This document shows, in pieces, positions 1-9,472 of a DNA stretch of 64,000 nt (positions are counted from its first letter, which is position 1; each line of letters starts with the position of its first letter). This DNA is from Chimonanthus salicifolius (lineage: Eukaryota > Streptophyta > Magnoliopsida > Laurales > Calycanthaceae), in the NCBI GenBank assembly GCA_013350335.1, contig CM023540.1:2294001-2358000 (forward strand), read 5' to 3'. The notes under the pieces were generated by a model, which made no database searches, was not told the origin of the DNA, and saw only the letters and a list, made by a program, of their open reading frames with translations. The position numbers and the translations under genes were made by a program.

Positions 1-204
1 ATATTTTTACATATTTACAAGATTGCCATTGATTTCATCAACTTATTTTTGAGTTCCAAAACATAGTTCCATTAATTCTACGTAATTACCAAAATGCCAT
101 CCATGGCTATCATTCCATTATTCTCATATTTACAACATTGCCATCCATGGCTAACTTAACCCATAATCCAATCCTTTCAAACATTAAAAACCATAAATTA
201 TTCC

Positions 205-1172
205 CCATGGGGTTCGGCCATACACCATGGCCGAACCCATGGTCTATCATTTTCAAACCTTCCATTCATTGACACATGAACATAATAGATCCAAAATTGG
301 TTCATGGGGTTCGGCTAAGCACCATGGCCGAACCCTATGATGTCTAAGTTTCCATTTTCATCAAGTTCTATTATTAGCAAATCCATAATTAACAAGTCCA
401 TAATTAGATAGTTTCCAAATTTAGCATGCATCCTTCCATAATTAGATAGTTTCCAAATTTAGCATGGATCCTTCCATAATTAGATAGTTTCCAAATTAGA
501 AAGTTCTATTTTAATTTAATCTCCACTTTCCAAAAATAAACCCTTGTGGGGTTCGGCCATACACCATGGCCGAACCTCACCCATAGAGACAATCCATCCT
601 TTCATTCTTAGATCCTTTCTAAAATAAACTCCACCTTCCATATTTAGAAAGTTTCTCAATTTAATCTCCTCCTTCTATTTTAATCAATTAACATACATTA
701 AAGATATACCAATCCAACTCCATGGGGTTCGGCCATGGTGTATGGCCGAACCCTATTGTTCTTTAATTTCTTTAGAAATCATACATTCCGATTCATCCAT
801 TAATTTGTCTTTCCATGGATCTAAAACCATCAACCATACATCCATTTAAAATAAATCATAAATGACCTTTCACATGGGGTTCAGGTCATACAACATGGCC
901 AAACCCTATGATTCAACTTTTCCTTCAAACTTCCATTTAAAAATCAATGTTCTTTCCATAGGATTCATCCTTCAAAACCCATTAAACAAACCCAATGTTC
1001 CTCCATGGTTTTCAATCCTCAAAACCCATGAATTAAAACATGTCTTTCCATGGGGTTTGGCCATGCACTATGGCCGAACCCTATGGTTCTTTCTTTCCAT
1101 TAAAATTCATACATTCATCTCCCTATCCTCTTCCACGGGGTTCGGCCATACACCTTGGCCGAACCCTATGGT
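205..1172. repeat. Dispersed hairpin repeats in element A
   Basis: Seven copies of the dyad with arms GGTTCGGCCAT and ATGGCCGAACC lie at about 205-242, 303-339, 546-578, 721-755, 873-908, 1049-1084 and 1135-1172. The loop is usually ACACC here; the 721 copy has it as GGTGT, so single units can flip. Most are embedded in a longer CCATGG...CCATGG palindrome. The copies at 873 and 1049 are decayed. Confidence 0.85.
396..505. repeat. Short tandem repeat, about 37-bp unit
   Basis: Three successive copies of a unit containing CCATAATTAGATAG followed by TTTCCAAATTTAGCATG. The same unit is expanded in element B at 6535-6690 and present twice in element G near 45840-45900. Confidence 0.75.
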
Positions 1173-1917
1173 TCCTTATTTCATTAAACAAAATTATCAA
1201 AACTACTTACCGTTTCCGCGACTCCTCCGGCTTTCCTTTGCTTGTTCTTGTTCTTCCAATCTTTCTCTTCCTTAGCCTTCTCTCCTCCTAGGTCTTTCAC
1301 TTGGCTGGCTGCTCTTTCCTTCTCTTGTGTATGAATGCCTTGAATGAGACTAGAGGGAGAGAGAGGAAATTCGGCTATGTGTGTGTATGCCTATTGCCGT
1401 GCACCCCTTACTCATGTTGCTTTTATAAAACCTCCTCTTAATCCTAATTTGGAAGGTGCCATGCGCCCCTTTGTGTCCTAAGTTAGAAGGTGTCATGCCC
1501 CCCCTCTAGCAATTTCCTTAGTGCCGATTTTAACCAAGGCAAGACCCCTTTTTAAGACACTCCAATCCATGCGCATAACCCTATACACGGCCATGAAATC
1601 TTTATTTTTATTCTTAGATATCTTCTTTATTTAATTTTAGACAATTCTTGGATATGCAAATCTTAGATATCTTCACAAGATATTCTAGCGTATTACATAG
1701 ATATGCATATCACTCATGCGCATAAACATGGATTTAATATCTATAATTCGGCCATGCAAAATTATCCCATTCTTAATCCCTTTATGCGCATGCAATCTTC
1801 CAATAATCTTTCCATGTCAACCTCACATACACGGCCCAAGCAATCCATATTTAAAATTCACAATTAAAATAGATAATTTTCATATAAATTAATAACTGAA
1901 AAATCTGGGTTGTTACA

Positions 1918-3975
1918 TCTAAATTCCATTCATATAAGGAATTTCCCGAATATGATAGGTCCTGAGTATACGTATATGGGGCTTCTTCAAGTTACAGATC
2001 TATAGGAGTTGGTCTGGAATAATAATTCTTTGTTGTAGGCAGTTCTGCTTGGGTATTCCATTTCTTTAAGCGGTTTATTAACAAGTTTTCTGACGCAGAG
2101 ACTCTGAGGATGCTAAATCCTTTTCCCCCAGCATTGAGACTTTCCATTCTAGTAGTTAATTCCTTTTGCATTTCATCTGTCATTTTAAACAGTCCTTCTT
2201 GCAAAATAATTCCAGATGGCAATTTTCTAGGAACATATATCGCATTTGCAGGGATTTCTTCTGAACTTTCTTCTTTCCCTTTATTTAATTATGGTTTTGT
2301 TCTAATTGTTCTTTCTATCCTTTCCATTTGTTCTCCAATGGTTAATAAGGATAGATTAGCGTAATTATTTTGTTCAATTATATCTCCAAGGCTCCTTTCT
2401 ATGTCAATACCATTTGTTTCCGTTTTTTATTCAAATATGGATCCATTTTTTATAGGCATAGCAAAATTCTTGGTTTCTTTTGAGGCAGAAATATCAAGTT
2501 TCTTCCATGGTGGGTGAGATCTTTGAATCTCTTTTCCTTCAACGTCTTTCCATGTCCTAGACATTTTTCCTATAACTCTTATTTGTTTTGGGCTTTGGGT
2601 TTCTTCTTTTTTATCTTTCCCTTTCTTAAAATATTCCATAAACCAATCAAAGAAAGGTATATTTCTTTCTTCTTCTTCCATTGGTAATACCATAACCCTC
2701 TCATTTTCTCTTTTTCTTCTAAACTAAAGGTTTTGAAAAACCAATCTTTTAGAGGGTGATTTTTCAGATTTTCTCGTAGGTATGATTTGTCAATTTCAAT
2801 TTTTTTTTTACGGTTTCCTTTGGCTTTTGGATACTAACCATTCTTATGACTCCATGGAGGAAATCATTATCACTTGGGTTGTAGGTCCTTTCTGATGAAG
2901 TTCTTTTATACACGGGGTGTTCAATTCCACTTTCTTTATTTCTAAAAACCTTTTGATCCATTTCTTCTTTCTCACTGCTTTTTTGATCGTCATCAACTTC
3001 TTCCAGTTTAAAACTTTTTCTTCCTTCCGTGTAGCTGGCAAAACTTCTCCTAGCTTTTTCATTTGACTTCAACATTGCCATTTGGTAATTTGACTGTGCT
3101 TTGTAAATCATCTGTTATTTCATTTACTCTTGCGGTGACGTCCTCTATTTGCCAATTTCTGGGGAGAACAACTTCTTCCCAGTTGATAACTTTTGGGATA
3201 AACACATTATTATTAAAGTTTGTTTCCAAGAGGACTATGGTTTTCTCCTTATCAACCTTATCTCTATAGGCTATCATGGGGAAGATTGAGATCATGGATT
3301 TATAGAATATCCGATAGACTATAGCAAAAGGTTTACTTCTTGGAATCATCTTTAATCCTTTACTTTGGAATCCAATGGTTGCAGAATCAAGGACATCGTC
3401 ATCATGAGCATCAACTATGATGTTTGGCAACAATTTAAATAAACAGGTCCATGACAGAAACTTGATTCAACCATGGCATACAGAGAGTCATCAAACTCGT
3501 CATGTCTCTGATCTCGCACATAAGCACATACAGAAACATTTAATCCTAATCGAAATAGTGGTTTGATTCCTACCAAAATTAATCCTATGTGTAGGTAGTT
3601 GTATTTGGTCCTGATTTGTTCAATAATTCTTCTTTCAAGGATTTTGATTGTTTGTTTTCCTCTAGAGAGGGAAACAGTTTTCTCAACGGTTTTAATGTGA
3701 TAATCATTCTGTTCTTCAAATGTGCCATTACTATATATTTCTGTTACAGGCAAGGCTAGCATCTTCCAATTGGATATGGCTTGGTCAAAGTTTTCATACA
3801 CCTTTTGTTCAGAATTTTTTATTTTTTCTGGATTTTCTTTAGCTATACTGGGATGAGGAAAGCTGGACAAAACAGATTGCTAAGATGAGGAAGATGAAGT
3901 AGACCTATTAGAAGGATGCTGAAATGACTTAAACCAATTCTTAAAAAATTTTGTTTTTCCCTTAGAATTTTCCAT
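1918..3975 (-). pseudogene. EPRV ORF1 5' part: movement protein and start of coat region (copy a)
   Basis: The product would be the N-terminal part of the viral polyprotein: a cell-to-cell movement protein of the 30K superfamily followed by the coat region. The start codon at 3975 opens MENSKGK, as in copies b and d. The movement core (LGLNVSVCAYV, DQRHDEFDDSLYA, then VDAHDDDVLD) is at about 3360-3560. Breaks: an in-frame TAG at codon 32 (3880-3882), a frameshift near 3430 within the movement core, further shifts near 3065 and 2790, and a stop at 1992. The coat N-terminal block (MTDEMQKEL...) is readable at 1992-2222 before element A truncates it. Family assignment is firm; the gene cannot yield a full product. 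Confidence 0.92.
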
Positions 3976-4580
3976 TTGAGTGGCTCGTTAAAAGCACAAA
4001 AAGTTCTGTCAACGATTTACAGGCCCTTAATGCCTGATCACAGCCAGAGATGGGACTTACAACATGACCACACTTTTTGAAAAATAAACGAGGCACAAAA
4101 GTGGAGAATAAGAAGGAAAATAAACGCTCTAAAGAGAATTGGATAAATCAACTAGGTTAAAAAACTTCAGATCCTAGATAATAGATTTAATTCATCTTAC
4201 TATTAAAGGTCTTGGCAAAGATTTAAACCTGAGATAATAATTCTAATTCTTCATTCAAAAGGTTACAATATTCTCTTACACGTATACACAAGGATACTAA
4301 CATAGATCTCCTAATAGTATGTATGCGGATAACAAGATATCTTCCTGTAGCTATATTTTTCGTCTATTTGTTGGATAACATTTTCCAATCTTCTAAGCTG
4401 ATTTCCACGACGTCTGAGATCACACAATAATTCTTCTCTCCTAACAGAACGAGGAGGCATCTCAGAAAGCCATTGCTTGTAATTTTGATTATGTCCTGAA
4501 TACTTCTAATTGGAACACAGCATATGCTTGAATTAAAATCATTCTTCGTCTTTCATATCGTTGATGTCGTGGGTTATTTC
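3976..4580 (-). other. EPRV leader, 3' half (copy a)
   Basis: Non-coding leader between the small leader ORF and the movement-protein start. It matches 17040-17293 and 56300-56537 on the plus strand. It contains the segment with the second small leader reading frame (4311-4460) and ends where element B begins at 4581. Nothing else was recognised in it. Confidence 0.8.
4311..4460 (-). pseudogene. Leader small ORF, second segment (copy a)
   Basis: An open frame of 49 codons on the minus strand starting MPPRSVRREE and ending at a TAG. It is rich in Arg, Glu and Leu with heptad-like spacing (LRRLENVIQQIDEKY), which suggests a coiled coil. The same segment is present but broken in copies b (16807-16895) and e (56096-56180), and is missing from copies c and f. 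The upstream sequence in the same frame is open for a further ten or so codons. It may be part of one ancestral leader protein together with the 7843-7940 segment; small coiled-coil virion-associated proteins occur in other caulimovirids, but this link is inference. Confidence 0.4.
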
Positions 4581-5706
4581 TGTAACGCCCCGCCCTTTTT
4601 CATTCGCTTCTTCTCGTAAATCAGAGACTATTTTTTTTTATAACAGAGTAGAGCGATAGAGAGCGGGACGTCATGACGCGAGCTAAGTCCGAACTTCCAA
4701 AGTCCGACCCTTAACTGGCCAACCCAATGTGTGCATGGACTAAGTCCATGAGAATGGTTCACACATAACAATAAAACATGCGGAATAAATAACATTAAAA
4801 TTGCGGAATCATAATAGAACCAAGTACGTCAAGTCCTTATCCATAATTAAAATATCATAATTATCCAATAAATCATCCGACCATCTAAGTTATTACATGA
4901 CCGGAAACTAGTTACTCAAATACATGTCCGTAAGTAACTTTATTAAAAATATAAACTAAATCATCCACGCTCCTATGCTTGGCCCGTCTTTCGTTCATCG
5001 TTCCCCTGATTTCCTGTGTCATCAACTAGGATTGAAGTAGGACGTTAGAACAATGCGCCCAGTAGGTATTCCAGTTACGGTTAACACATGTTTAGTACAA
5101 AACACATATAATAATATCGTAATGTCAAAGACCATATAAACCATGCCATGCAATGATGACAAATGCAATGAGTCCCACCCATCACATGTACATAAAAGTA
5201 CCCACCACATAGGTCTTTCGGACGCCCCGACGGAGTGTGGACCCTCCAGTTTCTTCCTGATGGAAAAGCACATCAAGGTACCCCACATAGGTTTTTCGGA
5301 CGTCCCGATGGAGTGTGGACCCTCCGGTTACAAATCCTTCACCCCATGCCATACATGAGATGCCAATGAAACACATGCTATTTTATAACATAAACATAGC
5401 ATTTAAAATCATATTAAAACACATGATATTTCCTCATATAAACATAGCATTTAAAAATCATCATTTAAAACATATCCTTTGTAGCATAAATTCATCAAAA
5501 ATAAGATAAACACAATGTACATAAACCCATGGTTTCAAAGAGGTGGAATCCTACCAAAGACCGCTAACATGTCCTTGCGTCTTTCGTCCCGCAACAGCTC
5601 ACGATCGTAAACACCTTGTGAGGTCCCGTTACCTTATAATATACAATTAATCAAAAACCAAGTCCCACTTGATTTAAAATAATGTTTGAGTGCATAACCA
5701 CAATCC

Positions 5707-7087
5707 TCATGGGGTTCGGCCATTCACCATGGCCGAACCCATGATATTGCATATTTACCCATTTTTACATTCTATGCCATTGTTCATTCTATTCATTTAA
5801 AACATGCTTAGGCTAACCAATATCCCATTACCATGGTCATGGGGTTCGGCCATACACCATGGCCGAACCCATGATCTTTCATTTTAGCCTCTAATTACAA
5901 TATTGCCATTTATTCATCCATGGTCTCCTTATTTCCATCTATTTACGCTTTTGCCATTCATAACATTTCATGACAAATAACATACTCTAAGATCACAGTT
6001 ATACATACTTAAATCCATTGTTTTCTTGCTCAAACATCCAATTATTTATTCATGGTTCACATCACCAATAGCCCATAAAAATGGTCCATCATCTTTCCTT
6101 CTTTAAATCATTTTAGACCTTTATAACTTCCTTAACCCTTTCCATGGTTTTTATGTTTTGCAACCCTTTAGAATTAATAGATCAGTCCACATGATTCAAT
6201 GTCTGAGAAACACCAAATCCATAACTATATTTGGTGGGGTTCGGCCATACACCATGGCCGAACCTCACCCCTTCTTTTTTTTCTTTTATTCTTTTGATCC
6301 AACAATCAAACATAATAACCTTTCTAAATTATTAACCCTCTTTCAAAAATCATTTATCCTTGATCTAGCATCTTAGCCACAATAAAATTATGGTTCGGCC
6401 ATGCAATGGCCAACCCATATCCTTAATTAGAAACTTACTAAAAATTCAATATCCAACTTCCATACTTAGAAAGTCCCTAAGTAGAAACTTTCTAAATTTA
6501 TCAATTCCTATTCTTGGATCCATAATTCCGAATTTCCAAATTTAGCATGCTTCCTTCCATAATTAGATAGTTTCCAAATTTAGCATGCATCTTTCCATAA
6601 TTAGATAGTTTCCAAACTTAGCATGCATCTTTCCATAATTAGATAGTTTCCAAATTTAGCATGCATCTTTCCATAATTAGATATCATCTTCCATAAATAA
6701 ACTCCAGTGAGGTTCGGCCATACACCATGGCCGAACCTCACCCATAGAGACAATCCAACCCTTTTCCATCCACTTTCTAAATTAATATAACTTCCATGGG
6801 GTTCGGCCATACACCATGGCCGAACCCTATGGTTCAAAATCTTCTTTTAAAAATTATCAACCCTTGATCCTCCATGATCTAATCACCTTATTAATTTCCT
6901 TTCCATGGGGTTCAGCCATACCCATAGCCGAACCCTATGGTTCATCTTATTCCAACCCAAGAGCCCATAATTTAAACCATGACTTTCCATGGTTTTCATT
7001 CCTTAAAATATAACCAATAACCTTCCATTGAAAAGAATCATCAAATTCTTCCATGGGGTTCGGCCATGGTGTAGCCGAACCCTATGG
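5707..7087. repeat. Dispersed hairpin repeats in element B
   Basis: Eight copies at about 5707-5744, 5839-5875, 6235-6270, 6391-6415 (short, decayed), 6707-6742, 6795-6834, 6903-6940 and 7051-7087. Flanks change in pairs: ATGGGG...CCCAT at 5839, GTGGGG...CCTCAC at 6235, GTGAGG...CCTCAC at 6707. Confidence 0.85.
6535..6690. repeat. 37-bp tandem repeat in element B
   Basis: Four near-identical head-to-tail units containing TTAGATAG, TTTCCAAATTTAGCATGC and ATCTTTCCATAA. It is an expansion of the unit seen three times in element A at 396-505. Confidence 0.85.
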
Positions 7088-7842
7088 TTATTTTCTTTTA
7101 AAACAAATTTATCAAATAAAAGAACTAACCTGTTCCGATTGATTCTTGCTCTTTCAATCCTTCTCCTTTCTTCTTGATTCTTTTTCCCAAGCCGAGAACA
7201 CCTCTTGCTGGTTGCGTTTTCTTCCTCTTGTTTTGGCGTGAATAAGAATTGAGATGGAGAGGAAATTCGGCTATGGTGGGTGTAAACTGTGTGCTCTTTT
7301 CCTTCTCTCCTTTTATTACTTATACTTGAACCCAACTTAGAAGGTACTTAAGATAACCAATCCCCCTTAGGCCCTGCGCCCCTTGTCTTAATTAGTAATG
7401 CCGTGTGCCCTTGCTTCTTTTAATCTCCCATTAATCCCAATTTAAAATAGCAATTGCCGACCTTCGCTTCCCACTTTAGAGAGTTCTAAATATAACATGC
7501 ACCCATTGTAATTTAGCAATTACCCTAATATTATTCCTAACAAAGAAAGGACACCTTTCCAAGATACACTAGCCTATCTTATCTTGTATGCGCATAATCA
7601 TAGATATGCAACCTAATAATCGGCCATGCTCAATTACCCCTTTCCTTATTTATTTAATATTGCATTATTAATTAAATTCAACCCCATTTAATTTTTTTTT
7701 GAAACCAATTCCAAAACCGTTGGGTCTTAATTGGGCAATGACCCAACCCTTTACCCATCTAAAATCCATCTTTAATAATTCACAAATTAAATGGATTATT
7801 TTCATACAAAATAATAAATTGAAAATCCGGGGTGTTACAATT

Positions 7843-7940
7843 CGCAGGTGTTGTCGTATGTGTTCAAGAAGAATTTCTATTTTTCTCAATGTTCGAACAT
7901 CATCATAATACTTCTTAAGCAAAGCAAGACGATTAGACAT
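7843..7940 (-). pseudogene. Leader small ORF, first segment (copy a)
   Basis: Reads MSNRLALLKKYYDDVRTLRK from 7940 on the minus strand, then a Leu/Ile-rich stretch (IEILLEHIRQHL) before element B interrupts it. The same start and frame occur at 16574 (plus), 30164 (minus), 38772 (minus), 55862 (plus) and 60623 (plus). The heptad-like Leu/Ile pattern suggests a helical or coiled-coil peptide. The function is not known. Confidence 0.5.
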
Positions 7941-8012
7941 ATTCTATAAAAAAAAACAACATGATTAGAAAACAACATAATAACAAACTTATATTATCAA
8001 ACTTATAAAAGT

Positions 8013-8130
8013 TTTATTACTTACAGACATATTCTAGTACATTTCAGAGTTACAAGCTCACACTTACAGCTTCTATATTTTGATTTCAAATGTCGATGAT
8101 CTAAAATGAAAACACAGATCTCCTTATAAA
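8013..8130 (-). promoter_or_regulatory. EPRV 35S-like promoter core and AATAAA signal (copy a)
   Basis: On the minus strand TTTATAAG (8123-8130) sits in a context resembling the caulimovirus 35S core (CCATC before it, GGAGAT after it). AATAAA lies about 110 nt downstream (8013-8018). The spacing fits a terminally redundant transcript. Transcription start is inferred only. Confidence 0.6.
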
Positions 8131-8387
8131 GATGGAGCAAGGGCACAATGGATAAACTCTCTTCCGACCAAGAGAGGACAACACACAAAGTAAAAGGACT
8201 TTTTGCAGACACAACCTTCCAAACCAACTTTACAAAAAGAGATTCTCCACTTGGAGACACAGTAAAAAGATACAATAAGTGAAGCATCTTTTGATCAAAT
8301 GGGATGCACACTAAGAACAACTTTATATTCTTTTGATAATTCTAAGACATCTGGCAGGATACCCCACCTAAAGAGATAAGTCCAATG

Positions 8388-8399
8388 GCTCTGATACCA
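8388..8399 (-). other. tRNA-Met primer-binding site (copy a)
   Basis: TGGTATCAGAGC on the minus strand, the 12-nt sequence complementary to the 3' end of plant initiator tRNA-Met that primes minus-strand DNA synthesis in caulimovirids. It lies 17 nt after the ORF2 stop. Confidence 0.9.
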
Positions 8400-8416
8400 A
8401 TAAGATAAGGATCGCA

Positions 8417-8570
8417 TCAAATCTTCTTTTTCATCATCAAATCTTTTGCTTTTGCAGAGTTCATGCAGAATAATTCAGCCAACCGAGATTCCTTTTCCTT
8501 TGTCCTTAGTTGAAGAATACCAGAACTTTCCACCACGAAGGTATTCAGTAACAGATCCATCACAAAGTAG
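8417..8570 (-). pseudogene. EPRV ORF2 3' fragment (copy a)
   Basis: The last part of the second viral ORF, ending with the stop at 8417-8419. It matches the C-termini in copies b-e (VTEYLRGGKFWYSS-type block, then a basic tail). It is cut at 8570, where the minisatellite starts, so about 90 percent of ORF2 is absent. Confidence 0.85.
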
Positions 8571-9392
8571 ACAAACTGAACAAAGTAGACAAAGTGGACG
8601 AACAGGACAAAGTTGACAAATTGAACGAGTTGGAAAAAGTGGACAAATTTGTCAAAGTGGACAAACAGGACAAAGTGGACGAACTATACAAATTGAACAA
8701 AGTGGACAATCTGGATAAACAGGACAAAGTGGACAAACTAAACCAATTGGAAAAAGTGGACAAATTTGTCAAAGTGGATAAACTGGAAAAACTAGACAAA
8801 CTGGACCAACTGAACAAAGTGGACAAACTGGAAAAACTCGTCAAACAGGACGAACAGGACAAAGTGAAAAAAATGTACGAATTGGACAAAGTGGACAAAT
8901 TGAACGAATTGGAAAAAGTGGACAAATTTGTCAAACTGGACAAAGTGGATGAACTGTACAAAGTGGACAAACTGGAAAAACTAGTCAAATTCGACGAATA
9001 GGACAAATTGGACCAACTGAACGAAGTGGACAAACTGGACTTGACAAACTGGACAAACTAGACCAACTGGAGAAAGTTGACAAACTAGACAAAAGGGATA
9101 AAATTAACAAAGTGGACGAACAGGAGAAAGTTGACAAATTGAACGAATTGGAAAAAGTGGACAAATTTGTCAAACTTGACAAAGTGGACGAACTATACAA
9201 ATTGGACAAACTGGAAAAACTAGTCAAGTTCGACGAATAGGACAAACTGGACCAACTGAACAAAGTGGACAAACTGGACTTGACAAACTGGACAAACTAG
9301 ACCAACTAGACAAAATTAACAAACTAGATAAAGTGAACAAAGTGGACAAAGTGGACAAACTAGACAAAGTGGACGAAGAGGACAAAGACAAA
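8571..9392. repeat. 9-bp minisatellite, about 90 units
   Basis: A tandem array of degenerate 9-mers such as GACAAAGTG, GACAAACTG, GACAAATTG and GACGAACAG. Nearly all length changes are multiples of nine until two copies of a 14-mer (GACTTGACAAACTG) at about 9038 and 9277. These lie 239 bp apart in similar surroundings, so a higher-order unit has also duplicated. Because the unit is a multiple of three, both strands stay open over long stretches (135 codons plus, 157 codons minus), giving a repetitive VDK/LDK/QDK peptide on the plus strand. The array bridges the broken ends of EPRV copies a and b. No function is claimed. Confidence 0.95.
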
Positions 9393-9472
9393 ACAAAGGC
9401 ATATTGTAAGCCTAGAAAATCTCACAAAGCAATTTGAAGATGAATGTTGCTCTGAATTACCCTCTGCATTCT

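Larger units (their letters stand above)
1..1917 (-). mobile_element. LTR-type element A (3'-truncated by window edge)
   Basis: The right end is GTTACA at 1917, joined directly to viral coat sequence, so this is one terminus of an element inserted in EPRV copy a. By comparison with C, D and F the element reads on the minus strand and its other end lies outside the window. On the minus strand it has a TATA-like TTTTATAAAA (1421-1430) and a GGTAAGT donor-like site (about 1205-1211), both shared with sister elements. It carries seven hairpin repeats. Its sequence from about 97 to 600 is nearly the same as 45535-46000 in element G, so A and G are close relatives. No gag-pol, PBS or polypurine tract is visible. 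A solo LTR or a non-autonomous LTR element are both possible. Confidence 0.8.
4581..7839 (-). mobile_element. LTR-type element B (complete, 3259 bp)
   Basis: The element runs from TGTAACGCCCCG at 4581 to GTGTTACA at 7839, inserted in the leader of EPRV copy a. Compared with the unbroken leader in copy c (around 30041-30075) about ten bases are missing at the insertion point, and no 5-bp target duplication is visible. Read on the minus strand it has the family order: TGTAACACCCC-like start, GGTTAGT donor-like site near 7129, hairpin zone, stem-loop modules near 5180-5340, the GGGCGCGTT...AACGCCC-type motif (5040-5060, with one change), and a conserved end segment. There is no coding capacity, PBS or polypurine tract, so it is a solo LTR or non-autonomous LTR element. 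Confidence 0.85.
1918..8570 (-). mobile_element. EPRV copy a (partial, interrupted by element B)
   Basis: Minus-strand pararetrovirus remnant. Read on the minus strand it runs from an ORF2 tail (8570-8417) through the primer site, promoter and leader, then (after element B) the rest of the leader, the movement protein and the first part of the coat region, where element A cuts it off. The left limit is the A junction at 1917/1918. The right limit is the abrupt switch to a minisatellite at 8570/8571. It belongs to the leader type shared with copies b and e. Confidence 0.93.

Noticed and set aside
862..1291. Open frames in element A and similar ones in B, E and G
   Set aside because: They read through hairpin repeats (MAEPYGS and WPNPMV peptides come from the dyad) and are not conserved between elements.
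8021..8320. A roughly 100-codon open frame (starting MFLVCIPF) recurring in most viral leaders, also at 30231, 38198, 39076, 55469 and 60238
   Set aside because: It spans the TATA box and AATAAA region, more than one frame is open over the same bases, and frames break freely between copies. Sequence conservation is better explained by promoter function.
8594..9001. A repetitive charged protein gene
   Set aside because: The frame is a consequence of the 9-bp period. There is no start context, splice structure or non-repeat coding sequence around it.
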